From assembly GCA_037951165.1 (NCBI GenBank), contig JBBDHG010000008.1, positions 8,552,001 through 8,616,000 of the forward strand: a stretch of DNA of 64,000 nucleotides, given 5' to 3'. The notes beneath the pieces are model-generated. The model had not been told where the DNA came from. It saw nothing but the letters and a program-made list of their open reading frames with translations, and searched no databases. Source of the stretch: Lophius americanus. Taxonomy: Eukaryota; Chordata; Actinopteri; Lophiiformes; Lophiidae. Below, in pieces: positions 24,027 to 35,134 of the stretch. Position numbers and translations under genes: made by a program. Every line of letters starts with the position of its first letter. Positions within the stretch are counted from its first letter, which is position 1.

Positions 24027-24819
24027 GTTTTTTTGTTATAGCATTTTCTTAATACTTCAGCTATAGAATTTAACTAATTTAATGCACGTACTATAAAACA
24101 CCATCTAGCGTTTCTCTCATATCTTTGACGCTTTTCCTCACATCCAGGTCATGATGTCATGTGACTTCAAATAAAACCTTAATCACATCATGTGTAAAAA
24201 AAATTGAAGATGTAAAACAGACCACACCTAAAGCCTCAGTAAACAAGGTATATTATACTAGCAGTTAAAACTCTTATCCATATTGACGTCCTGTGTGTCG
24301 CTATAATGACGTGTACACGAGAGTCTAACAACCTCAACTGCAAATGCAATTTCCGCCTATATTAAGCCACGATGAAGTAGATTGGAGTCGTCCTTGATCT
24401 GCCATTTTTGTCTTCAGTCAGTTGCGACAGCTATCAGTCTCCTGTTCTTTGATAGATACTAGGAAAATAACAGTTTTATCACTATCTTGAGAAAATGATG
24501 TAGGTTTATATTGTGTATGTTAGTGTCATTATTAGATATAAATGTTGTGATCCCAATGTTGACTAAGGCCTCATTCTAAGCCACATGACCACTCAACCCA
24601 GAAGTTGAGTCAAGAGCCCAAAATAGGGGAAACAAAATAGATGAAGACCAAATCAATCCTTTGTATAATTGTTTCTACATCAACTCCTCTCTATTCTTTT
24701 AAAAAAGCAAAGAGACTGGAGGTGCATCACTTTTAAGTGTCCTCTGCCAGCACATCTGTCGTGTTTTGCCTTTGGCAGCATGTTTTCCAAATGTTTTAAT
24801 TTGCATGTGTTTTGTCTGA

Positions 24820-25095
24820 CCTTTCCTTCTTTCTTTTAATCTACTTTCTTTACCTCTTCATCCAGTTTACACTATACTTTCCATATTTTTCTTTCTCTTT
24901 CCTGTTCCTTCCCCTCCATCTTCCATTTTGCAGGCACCGTTCTCTTCCACTTGTTCTTTCATTGCACTCCAACGTTATCCTACTCCCTCGTTTTTCCTTT
25001 CCTCTTCTTTTTCTCCCCTCTCTTCGTTCCCAAGGTCGTTTTCTTTTTCTTTCTTTCTCTCTCCTCTCGGCCCCCTCTCTGTGTTGTCATAGCTC
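24820..25095 (+). repeat. Pyrimidine-rich domain 2
   Basis: CTTTCC/TTCTCC-type low-complexity sequence on the + strand. A 172-codon frame begins here and runs into ordinary sequence. Its first half is pure composition (Phe/Leu/Ser) and no domain is visible in the rest. Confidence 0.7.
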
Positions 25096-25561
25096 TGTCC
25101 ATCCTGCTCCAACGCGTGACTTCTGTCTGTGGTTACCGTGGAAGCGGAAATGTAAAGCGAGCCTAAAACGGGAAGCAGATGATAATATAATAATGAAAGA
25201 TGAAACTTTATTGATTATCGGCGTTGAAATCAGGTCGCAGCAGCAGAGGAGAGTCTGCAGAGTCCGAGACTGTAAGAAGTCAAATATGCAGAGGCAGCAG
25301 TTTGAAGGAGATAAAGACACATTGAGATAAACGTGAGAATGAGACCGAGCGGAACATATTTGGTATCTTCGGGAAATCTGGACTCGAGAATTCAGCTCTA
25401 GCACTATTAAAAGTGTACAGTGAGCAATGAAGTGTCCCCAAAGACTGGAGAGCAGACATTTCTAAAAACAGTGATGCTGAGAGCCTCTTTCAACCTGGGC
25501 TATGGATGAAGAGGAAGGGTTGGAGGCAAGGAAATAAATTTCTTGCAGAGACAGACAGCAT

Positions 25562-25599
<38 letters not shown>

Positions 25600-25608
25600 G
25601 AGAGAGAG
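25562..25608 (+). repeat. (GA)n microsatellite
   Basis: About 23 GA units with one C interruption near the middle. This is the only long purine run on the + strand in the 23-32 kb interval, where pyrimidine tracts otherwise dominate that strand. Confidence 0.95.
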
Positions 25609-25809
25609 CCGGGAGGACAAAGAGTTTTGTGTAATTGGTGTTAGGCAGACTGTCAGGCAGGCGGTGGGTGGGAGGTGATGTATGGATGGAGGAGAAAAGA
25701 ACGGGAAGCTCTGCTGCTGCTTCCTGCGGTCTGTAATGATGCTAATGAGGAAGTGATGATGCCATTTTGAAGCAGCGTCAAAGAGGAAAATAAAGTCAGG
25801 GACTCCAGC

Positions 25810-26250
25810 ATCTTTTTTAAAAACAGTTTTTTTTTATTCCTTTCAGACCTTTTACACTCCTTTCCACTATTTGCTCTTTCTCTTTTAGTTTGTCTTTGCT
25901 TTCTCTCTCTCTTTCTTCGTCATCATCAGCAATTTTCTCGTCGCTCACAACCTCCCGCTGTTTTTCCATCATTTCCTCTTTTCTTCTTCTCTCTTCTGTT
26001 TTTCTTCCATCCTCAATCTGAATTCCTTGTTCCCTCTTTTCCTTCCTCTTCTCCACTTCCTCTTTCATGTTTCCATAAAATCCTTGTTTTTTCTTCCACT
26101 ATAATTTGACCCACTCTTTGCTAGTTATCTCTCTATACCAAGTCTTTTTTCTTGTGCTGTCTTCACTGCCTCCTATTTTTGTGTCCTGTTTCCTCCTTTT
26201 TTTTCTGAGCAGCTGTCTGTCTTCTCAAATCATTATTCCTTCATCAGTTT
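25810..26250 (+). repeat. Pyrimidine-rich domain 3
   Basis: CTT/TTCCTC-rich low-complexity DNA. The reverse strand reads as a Glu/Lys/Arg-rich 83-codon frame (25817-26068), a compositional product of the purine strand and not a supported gene. Confidence 0.75.
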
Positions 26251-28184
26251 ATCCATTCGCTTTACGATGTAATGGGTTCTCTTTCCTCGCCAGTCGTCCA
26301 GACCTCAGACCAAGTTAAAGGTAGGTCCAAAGTAGTTTCAGTTTCATCCTGCCCTCAGACGAGCAGACAAGAAAAATACTTTATCACTTTCCTTTCAATA
26401 GACCCAACAATCCCTTTTATTTTAAATAAACCTTTATCCAAACTCCAACAAGACAGGTGCGTCATCAAAATGGCTGAGCTCTCTTCTGTCAAGGTTTAAA
26501 AAATCATGAACCCTCCTCTACTCTGGGATTCACTACATTCCCTTTCTTGGGACATGCCGCATTCTTCTACCAAGGTTCATCCAGCGAGAGTAGTTGATAG
26601 AAATTAAATGGTGATGTAAAATGATGCTGGAAAGAACCTTTCAGCTTAAAAGGCAGCAAAAAAAAAGCGCTTGCCTCTGCTCCCTTAACCAGACCCACTT
26701 ATATACGTTTGACTGTTAGCAGGATCGCAAACAAAGCAATGTAAGCCAAAACATTAACACAATTTCCACTTCATATAACTCAGGGACAGAAAGCAGATCA
26801 CGGAAATGATGCTTTCTTGCAACAGGACTTTCTATATATTATATATACAATATATATTGTATTCCCTTTATAATAATCATGGAATATTTGGACGTAGAAT
26901 ACAGGTTTATACCACATTCTTTAGTCTCTGACCAAAATTGGGTAATAAAGGTTACTCAAAGATGAGATTCAGAAGGACATTAGATATTGCTGGAGATACA
27001 ACTGCCATGCAATTTGAATATTATTTGTTTTTTGCTCTTCCTGCTTTTATATTAAGCTTTCAAATCTTGTTTATCACTCAGATTCTTGTATTTTCCTGCA
27101 CTATGACTGTGATTTTTCCACTTCAGAGGGAAGAGAATTATTGATGGTCAACGGCAAAAGAGGAGGCTTATAAGTTTCAAATTCACGTAAAAATAGCAGC
27201 GTTTTTATGGCACAAGTTCGGCTTCACTTGATATTTGGCTGGGCTTTGTTGTCCTGCTGTCAGGGGACACTGGACGAAGATCTGAATGGACCATTGCTCT
27301 CTCTCTCTAAAATCGTGTTCTTTCTTCCCTCTAAATGTTGTGTGAATGTGTGAATTAAACCAGGACCTTATCAGAGCGCTCCCAGCCACAAGTGTTCCCA
27401 TTGAAATGCAAGGCGTGATGTTTAATCATTATAAGCAAGATCTGCGACGGCCGGGCTAATCTCCATTTTAACATATCACACTGCGCCTGCAGATATGTGT
27501 TTTTTTTCTCCCTTCTTTCCTTCCACTGAAATGGCAAACAATAGCTTCTCTTTCCGTAGCAGTGAATTGGCGGCAGAAGGCAGGCAGAAGAGGCAGAGAG
27601 CAGGCAGAGAGCTGGCCGGCTGCTTTAACATTAGCTAACAAACTTGACCCTGGTGGATTCATGCAAATGCAAAATCTGAGGGAATAATGGATTTCTCTAC
27701 TTCAACACGACCCTCACTTGAACCACCAACCGGAGTCACACATAGAGACGTTTGAAGGGATAAAGATCACCACCGGGATCATTATGCTTTACAAATGGTA
27801 ATTTACATGAATGCATTAATTAGTGTTTTATGCAGTTAATTGATTAAATTACATGAGTTAGCAGAGCAGGAAGCTTTCTTCTACTGGGCTGTGGTGGTTG
27901 TTAGCTGAGAAAACTCCCTCAGACTCAGATTTACAAAATCAGGAAACACATATCAAGGTATCAACATATTTAATAATCCTTTAGCAACCATTAACTGTAT
28001 TAATGGTATACTGGTATACATAGTATCATACAAATTCAAATACATTTTGAAACACCAGTACACATCTTAGATGTATTTATTTGACCCCTGACATTCAATC
28101 AAAATATTTCAGAGATGTTGAAACGTAAGTTAGCTGTTTTCACAATTACCGGTTGGATTTTCATCCAAAATATGCCTTTTTTTC
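26251..28184. other. Non-coding interval, no gene seen
   Basis: No recognisable frame or transposon. A short AT palindrome-like run lies at 26830-26862. The part 27360-27870 contains several TTAATTA/ATTTGCAT-like words (for example around 27810-27850) and looks more like conserved regulatory DNA than the flanks. That is an impression only. Confidence 0.5.
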
Positions 28185-28320
28185 CGGACAAAACCTTCTC
28201 ACCGTTGATCCGATTTAGTCTAAATCTGGTGCATATGAATCCACTCGAGGCGATCTATCTTTCATATTTCATATTTTACTCCAAAATATCATATTATTAC
28301 TCTATAGGAGGGCTTTATGT
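28185..28320 (-). repeat. CTCCCCCTAGTG-core repeat family, copy 2 (reverse)
   Basis: Reading the - strand gives ATAGAGTAATAATATGAT, AAGATAGATCGCCTCGAG, GATTCATATGCACCAGATTT and ACTAAATCGGATCAACGG in family order. Only the right half of one monomer is recognisable, with the stretch of 28130-28184 possibly a diverged continuation. Confidence 0.7.
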
Positions 28321-30119
28321 GAATACTACAACCTTTAGCTCTGACATAAACATAGGGTTTCATTAAAATTTAGCCTTGTGCACTGTTAATAAAATAAAAT
28401 TAATTAGAAGCCCAACTATGCCCAACTATGCGCCCAGTAAGACAGGTTAATTAGAGACATATTAGGAAATCAGTGAAGTGAATGAAGCAAAGATGCTTGC
28501 AGCTGATATGTGATAACTAATGAGGTAATCCATGGCGCTTAAACTCTTTTCGTGGATGGATCGTATGGAAACTGTTCTAAACATCAACAAAATAAAGTAT
28601 CTGCCACTTATTGGAGTCAAGACACTGGTGGTGGTGGTGGCTGATGACTTTGATGAATGATGAAGTTGGTGAATATGAAGATTGTGTTGTAATTACAGGT
28701 TGAGGTTGCTAACAGCAGAATGATTAACCTAGATGATGAATACAGAAAAGAAGAGAGTTGAAAGATGACAAGTTGACATTGAAGGTGTCTCACTGTGCCA
28801 TTACACATACGTGACCAGCTGATGAGAACACCTGACTTGTCATTGAAAACAACGGCCCTTGACAGTGAGTGGTGGTATGAGAAAAAAACTAGACCATTCC
28901 TGCTCTGCTAACTCATGTAATCATTGCGTTAACTAGAAGAATCCGCAGTGGACGCTACAATGAGGATGGCATAATATCCCAGACTTTTCTTGGATATAAC
29001 TTTGACCCAAGTGTGCAAACGAACCTTTTCTTGACTGAACTTTTCACGAGAATTTCTTCTAATTTGAGGTTAAATTTGACGTTAGCTGGCTCACTTAGAA
29101 GAGGTCTCTGGTGGACAACTATTAGGCGGGCACAACTTGGAAGCGGTGTGAACAACTTCTACTTAATAATTAATGTTTATTCAAACAGCCCATTGTGAGC
29201 TTTAATAAGACAAAAATACAGTTCTGGGAATTCTTTACAAGTATGGAACAAATAGATACATGAAAAAAAAAGATCTTACAAAATTTGCTTGGGCCTTGCA
29301 ATGTTCTCAGTTCTCATTAAGCATCTATTGTAGACTAACAAACGTGTTAGTAGACTAACAAACCTGTTAGTAGACTCAAAAATCTGTTAGTCTACACACC
29401 AAAATAAAAATGTAGTGGAGCTTTTACTGGGATTAGCAACTTTAATATGGGCTAATTATTGAATTGATGTTAATACGCAGAGATTGGTGTTACAGCATAA
29501 CATTTCACATCGTGGAGACAAAATACTGATTCGGATCAAATCCAAGGATTATTGTGTGATGTGTGTTGTGTGTTTTTCACCTGCATATGTTCATTTGTGT
29601 ATGCTTTTTTTTTGTCTTTTTCATGGGGACTGAGCTGATGTCCACAAGGAAGCATAGGGCCTGGGAAATGAAAAAGAGATCAAAAAGTTTTAAATTACCA
29701 TTTTTAAAGCTTTCAGTTATACATTGTCAAATAGATACCTCAATATTAACTTAAATGAGTTGTTATCTGTGATGCCTTTACTTGCACCTGTCCTTTGTGA
29801 GGTTGTGATAAGTGAGGGGTGGGTACCTGGATGCAGGACCCCACCATTCTCCTCCCTGGTTTCTGTGATGTTTGCAACCTCTCTCCATCACTGTCGGCCC
29901 AGGGGCAGGCCGCTGAGGAGCCTGCTGAGGAACGAAAACAGTGGAGTGGGTGGATGGAGGGATGATGAGTGGGAAGAAGGGATGGATGATAGAGGGTGGG
30001 AATGAGGGGGAGAGAGAGGGGTTGCTTCCCCTCAGGGCCTCCAAAGGCAGCGCTTGTATCAATCACTCCGCGGGAGCAGAGTGTGATTCTGACGGATGAT
30101 ATCCCCCAGCAGAACGCCT
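28321..30119. other. Non-coding interval, no gene seen
   Basis: Apart from the small tandem array at 29331-29396, only short frames are present. Overlapping frames of 90-127 codons on both strands at 29724-30129 come from a GC-richer, purine/pyrimidine-skewed stretch and show no motif. Confidence 0.5.
29331..29396 (+). repeat. Three tandem 20-bp quasi-palindromic units
   Basis: Units at 29331-29350, 29351-29370 and 29371-29390 read TAGACTAACAAAC.TGTTAG. The first two differ at one base and the third is more diverged. Each unit contains CTAACA and TGTTAG as inverted arms around AAAC or a variant, so the array can fold into three stacked hairpins. The array is closed by TCTACA. Confidence 0.85.
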
Positions 30120-30900
30120 CCTCCTTCACCTCCTCCTCTCACTCTGACCCTGCATGAATGAACTCTCCTTCTTCATCCCTGGCTCTGCCCATTCGTCCTC
30201 TTCATTTTCCTTCCTCTCTTCCTGCATGAATGGACCTTGTACAATTCAGCTTTTCCTCTCTAACCTCCATCATTCCCTTCTCATGTCCTCTCTCACATCT
30301 CAGTGCTTCTTCTTCCCTCCTTTCCCCCCGTGCTCCTTTACCTTCTCTTTAACTAGAAGCAAACTCACATTTAATTATCTTTCCTTCATGTAAAACTGTA
30401 TTTTATCACTTTTCCTATGTCTACCTCGCATCCATTCTCTCCTTGCATGCCTTTTTTTCTCAACCTCTTCCTTGTCTCCTATAATGTTTCTACTTGACTA
30501 CTTTCCAATCACTGAGCAGCCTCTTCCTTATATTCCTCTTATCCTACTTAATCCCTTCCCCTTTCTTATTTTTTTATTTTCCTCCTTTTTTTCACCTTCC
30601 CATCCACTCATATATCTTTCATCCTTACCTTCCTTTTTTCCCTTTCTTTTCTCCTCTGTAACTTCCTTGACAACATTCCTCCCATGTCACCTTCCTTTTT
30701 CTGGCAAGCCTTGCTGCTCCAGTAGTCTCCTCCATCCTTCTTTCCCATCCTGTATCCCTCATTCCATACTTTTGGTAATGCCAATTCTTTCTTAACGTCC
30801 TCACCTCTTATTCTCCTTTACCACCCAACAGAACATCCGTCCTCTCTGTCCCTCTGCTCTTGCTTGTCTCCTGCGACATCCTCACCTCCTCATCCTCCTC
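30120..30900 (+). repeat. Pyrimidine-rich domain 4
   Basis: About 780 bp of TTCC/CTTCCT/TCCTC low-complexity sequence on the + strand. It ends in a CTCCTCATCCTCCTCTTCTC tract and GGGCCCAG, followed by a GC-richer exon-like island at 30915-31046. Confidence 0.8.
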
Positions 30901-30914
30901 TTCTCTGGGCCCAG

Positions 30915-31046
30915 CAGCTGTCAGGGGGCACGGTGTTTCTGACCATAGTGGCAGCCTGGTGTCACGGTTCAGCTCAACAGAGGAAACTGCAGCAGAAGAC
31001 CACCTGTCAAGACCAGCTCTGGGGAGGAATGAGGTCGTGTCAGGAG
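30915..31046 (+). other. Exon-like island (unrecognised, speculative)
   Basis: A long pyrimidine tract ending in GGGCCCAG precedes an open stretch, and a donor-like GGAG/GTACTA occurs at 31043-31052. The frame through it begins QLSGGTVFLTIVAAW and goes on with CHGSAQQRKLQQKTTCQDQL, which resembles a hydrophobic leader followed by a polar, Cys-containing segment. The acceptor could be fortuitous because the pyrimidine domain makes tracts everywhere, and both strands have competing frames. I do not recognise the peptide. Confidence 0.15.
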
Positions 31047-31279
31047 GTACTAGATGAATTGAGGAGGCACTCACTGAACGAGAACGGATGCAGAAGCACA
31101 GCAGAAGGAAAGGCCAACAGTAAAACTGCCAAAGTAGATGAAACGAGATGACAAAAAATGAACAAGGAAAGGAGAGTGTAAAGAGAGAGGAGTGAAAAAA
31201 AAAAAGAGAAGGGAGGAGGAGATCAGCAGGATGTGAAAGTTAAGATCTCATTCAATGGTAATGATGAAAGAGCCAACAG

Positions 31280-31880
31280 TTTCAACACAGCAGGCCTCCT
31301 TCCTCTTCTTCTAGTCCCATCCTAGCTTCTCAGGAACTTTAGTCCTCCTCTCTTCTTCTTATCCTCTTCCTGGCTCTCAAACTCAGTGTCTTACCTTCAA
31401 TGCTCCTTGCTCCCTTTTTCTCCACTCCTTATCATTCGTTTGCTCCTTTCACCTCCTTTCATCCTTCGCTCTTCTTCTCATTTTACTGATTCCAGTCTCG
31501 TTCCTCTCAACTCTGTTGTTGTATTCCTGCTTCTTCCTTTCTCCTTTCTCCACTCTTTTACCTTTTATGTCACCTCATCCTCCTCTTTTCTTTTTCTCTC
31601 TTCCTGTTTCCTCATTTATCCTTATGTTTTTTTTATTAATTTCCATCCCATTTTTCTTTATATTGTTTCTCTTTTTTTTATGATCTGTTCTCTTCTCATC
31701 TCTTCCTCCACGCCTCAATTTTTTTCTCTTTGAAATATTTAAATATACAAACTTACAAACAAGGTTTTCTCTCCCCTTAAATCATCCATTGTCTCTATGT
31801 ATCTTCTTTCTTCTTTCGCTTCCTCCCCTATCCCCTTTACCCACATCTTCATGGTATGCTTTCCACATCTTCAAAAATCG
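31280..31880 (+). repeat. Pyrimidine-rich domain 5
   Basis: Another long CTTCC/TTCTCC low-complexity stretch on the + strand with a 115-codon Phe/Ser/Leu frame of purely compositional origin. It is followed within 25 bp by a CAT trinucleotide run. Confidence 0.8.
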
Positions 31881-31902
31881 AGACATGATCATCTTCATCC
31901 TT

Positions 31903-31928
31903 ATTATCATCATCATCATCATCATCAT
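31903..31928 (+). repeat. (CAT)n microsatellite
   Basis: About eight uninterrupted ATC/CAT units at the end of pyrimidine-rich domain 5. Confidence 0.9.
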
Positions 31929-32769
31929 AGCATAGATGATGCTAATTCATAACCAGCCGTAATTACAGGAATACATCATCTGCAACAGAGATTTGGGAGA
32001 AGAGTGAGCTGTGTCACTGACCACTCCAGCCCGCTGCACCAACCTTCCAGATGGGACACGGTGCTGAACGTCTGACATGACTGAGGGAAGTGAGCAGAGG
32101 TAGATCTTCTGCCGTTGTGACAGTGGTTCCCACCATCTGACCTTGGATGCGAGGTAGGTTGGGGGTCTGTAGCTTCTGTCAGTCAGTCTGATAAATTAGG
32201 TATTCATACAGAAAGAGGCCGAATCATTCATTTTCTGTCATTAAATATGTTTATTGATTTATTTCCATCTCAATAAACAGCACAAAGGAGATAAACAACA
32301 CATGATCAGATTGCAGCTTACATTTTAATGTAGAAAGTAATGTGTTCTTTCCTTGCCTGTCAGGTAGTCATACATCTCTAAACATGATTTATACCCTCCT
32401 TTCAATCCCGTCCATCTCTTAAGGCTGCCTGGCGTTCATGTCTGAGGCGCTCGACATCAAAGCTATTAGGTCCCTACTAAGACAAATATCTTTAAAAAAT
32501 ATATTTCATTCTTTGAAAGAAGCCCAGGATGTATATATTTTAATACGAGGACATTGGAAATTGTTGAATTGTTCCGAATGAAGTTCCAGCAAAGGTCAAT
32601 TCAAGAAGACTATATCTTTGCACACCATAGCTTATTTTTCATACCTTGATGTATCACATCTTTCATACATGTCCAGTCTTAATTCAGCCGTTATCGTAAG
32701 CCAGTCATATCTGTTCAAGGCATAGCGACACACCTTCATTGTAAGCCTGTCATTTTACTTCTGTCTTAC

Positions 32770-32962
32770 CTTTCCTTCTAGTTCTTTCATTCCTCTGTCT
32801 AACATGACCTCCATCACCCAGTCACCAACAGATCCACCACCTTCATCCTTCAGTTGCCCTTGCAGACTCTTCAGCCGACTCCACCGCTGTTTAGACTTCA
32901 AGGCGGGATGTAGCTCCCTCTTGCTCAGGTCGTTTACATCTAAGCGCTGCAGACTCGTCAAA
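32770..32962 (-). other. Exon-like island on reverse strand (unrecognised, speculative)
   Basis: The - strand frame reads LQRLDVNDLSKRELHPALKS and later SVGDWVMEVMLDRGMKELEG. The composition is balanced and protein-like, unlike the low-complexity frames around it. At its 3' end GAAAG/GTAAGA (junction at 32770/32769) is a very good splice donor. Possible acceptors are AG before 32962 or CTGCAG before 32946, both with poor pyrimidine tracts. No ATG opens the frame. It could be a real internal exon, a decayed one, or chance. I do not recognise the family. Confidence 0.2.
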
Positions 32963-33074
32963 CTAATTTTTTACCTCATTCCATGGTCTCTTCCAATTGA
33001 ACAATTTTTAGTATCAGACAAAGCCACATTTGGTGATGTAATGAGTTCTTCTGAACAGGAAGATGATTTATGAT

Positions 33075-33340
33075 TATGGAATGGTGGTGCAGTTGTTCCC
33101 ACATTTGCCTCACAAACTAAAGTTTCAAATCCAGACCTTGGGCTTTTCTGTCTGGAATTTATGAATTACATTGCCCATAGATGTGGATGTGAGCGTGGAT
33201 GGTTGTTTTTCTTTTCTATGTGTTGGCCCGGTGATGATCTGGCGACCTGTCAAGGTGTACATAAGCCTGTCACCAATTTGTCAGCTAGGATAAGCTGAAG
33301 CCCCTCCATAACCCTTCAAGGTATAAATGGTTGGAAGAGA
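33075..33340 (-). mobile_element. Older dispersed fish repeat, reverse copy A
   Basis: On the + strand the copy runs GAATGGTGGTGCAGTTG, TTTGCCTCACAAACTAAAG, GGATGTGAGCGTGGATGGT, GGCCCGGTGATGATCTGGCG and ends AGCTAGGATAAGCTG with a degraded CCCTTCAAGG end. This is the reverse complement of the family at 21107-21356. The central part is deleted relative to copy B. Confidence 0.65.
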
Positions 33341-33394
33341 GGAGAGTGAATATGAGGACTGAGACAACGTCGGCCTGGATCGGAGGGTGCAAAA

Positions 33395-33429
33395 TAATCT
33401 CCACTGCTTTTTGAAAACAGTGGAGATTA
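33395..33429. repeat. Perfect 12-bp inverted repeat between two repeat copies
   Basis: TAATCTCCACTG (33395-33406) and CAGTGGAGATTA (33418-33429) flank an 11-bp loop that itself contains TTTT and AAAA. It lies between two same-orientation copies of the older dispersed repeat. Confidence 0.8.
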
Positions 33430-33569
33430 ATGGCTCAAAGACATACAAACAAATAAAAAATTGTAGGATCCTACTTCAGCGAAACAGACGTGACTTTAAG
33501 ATTAGCTTATAAGACTGAAACCTCAAGTAAAACTGTGAGGCATGTATTGTTATGTTCTGTAAAACATAA

Positions 33570-33830
33570 CATGCTCCTGCACGTTCTCCCCGTGTTTGTG
33601 TGGGTTCTTTGCTGTTACTCCGGCCTCCTCCCACAGTCCAAACGCATGCAATGTATAGGATTTAGTGACTCTGAATTGCCCGAGGGTGTGAATGACAGCG
33701 TGAATGGCTGTCTGTCTCAATATGTCGGCCCTGTGATGAACTGGTCTCTCATGTCATCTGGGATAGGTTCAAGCTCCTCTGCAACCCTGAACAGGATAGG
33801 CGGTTACAGAATATGAACAAGTAAATAAAT
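33570..33830 (-). mobile_element. Older dispersed fish repeat, reverse copy B
   Basis: Contains CACGTTCTCCCCGTGTTTGTG, CGGCCTCCTCCCACAGTCC, GTGACTCTGAATTGCCC, TGTGATGAACTGG and CCCTGAACAGGATAGGCGG in family order, ending in AATAAATGAA. A 108-codon frame at 33490-33816 is the repeat read through and is not a gene. Confidence 0.7.
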
Positions 33831-33840
33831 GAACATGGTT

Positions 33841-35019
33841 GCCTGTTCTGCTTTATTTTTTTTACTTGGAATAATCAACCGCAGACGCTAAGATAGTCAT
33901 ACAATACAATTATTGCTACTCATCATCATCAATTACTAAATAAGCTGTTGTTTTACCAGAGACAAGCAGCACCATCACTTTACTCCATCACCTGCTGAAC
34001 ACTGCTGGTTTGGACAAATCCTGCAACTCAACTCCACAGTTTTTTTCCTATGTCTCCGAGAACTTGCCTCCTATGTTTGCTTAAAATCTCTGGCAAGTCA
34101 GTTTGATGGAAGCTGCTCCATGTTGCCCAGAGCAGATCATACCAGGCCAAAAGTCAGAAAAAAGAACTGCCCAGAGCCATGATTTGGAAGGTCTGGATTA
34201 GGATTAGTGCAACATGAGAAACAATATTGCCATTTGAAGATAAGTAGATTCAGATATTTTTTGAAAATTGAATAATGAATGGTCAAATATTTATTTACAT
34301 TTAGAAATGTACTTGTCTTTAATCTACCCATTATGGTGTAGGTCTAATGACAGTGTACAAAGACACATATTGTAAAGTCATGTTTAGACTCTAATGTGAA
34401 AAAACTTCCATACATTTTCTGGAGGGACATTCAGCTACAGCAGTCTGTCCTGATAGTGGTTGTGGATCAGGAGGTGTTTTTGCCAAATGTACTATGGTAA
34501 TAATGGCTTTGACAGCCACCTTTTTGCTGAACATTTGACACATAACCTTCCCCAAGTTATTGGGCTTTCTTTTTTGGACTCACACCAAAAGCCAGTTTTT
34601 GATTGATGTTCATGAAAAAGTTTTGTACCTTGAGAGATAATCCGTTGGTGGCGCTAAAGTCTAATTTCATTCTCAACTCTTACAAAATATGACATCCCTC
34701 TTTCATGCAGCTGTTTAAATTTTTCATAGAAAAATATGTAAAATTGATATCATGCACACCAGGGGCTTTTAACACATCATATTAACAAGTCTAAGGTCCA
34801 AGGTCTCATATTCAGACAACAGAGGTTTATCTGGTGTCGTTGGAGGATACTATATAATGGTTTGGTCAGTTAACTCCACCTGGAGAGAGTCCGCTTTCAG
34901 CATCCTGGCTTAGTTGTTACTGGTGCAATCTCCAGATACCGAGATGTTGTTTATAGTGTGTGCTACTTTTGAAATTTTGAATAATTTATGAAGACTAGTC
35001 TGACTGACATATTTTGTAT
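33841..35019. other. Non-coding interval, no gene seen
   Basis: Only short frames without motifs occur. No repeat was recognised with confidence, though the sequence around 34600-34770 has words reminiscent of diverged interspersed repeats. Confidence 0.45.
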
Positions 35020-35024
35020 CGTGT

Positions 35025-35134
35025 TGTTGATTGGTTTAGCAGTAGCTCTGGAGTTTAAGTGGTCGTTCACTTATCTAAAGGTCAGGGGTTCGATCCCAAT
35101 CCCCAGCAGTCTATATGTTGAATTGTCCCAGAGG
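35025..35134 (+). mobile_element. tRNA-derived SINE, 5' (head) part
   Basis: A tRNA-like promoter is visible: TTTAGCAGTAGCTCTGG is an A-box-like start, and GGTTCGATCCC at 35087-35097 is a near-perfect B box. It is followed by TCTATATGTTGAATTGTCCCAG, the normal continuation of this fish SINE. The copy breaks near 35134, and its body and tail reappear at 35745-35938. Confidence 0.7.

Noticed and set aside
25817..26068. 83-codon Glu/Lys/Arg-rich reverse frame resembling a coiled coil
   Set aside because: It is the purine strand of a low-complexity domain; the charge pattern follows from composition.
29331..29396. Short palindromic repeats resembling a CRISPR array
   Set aside because: The units are contiguous without spacers and the DNA is vertebrate.
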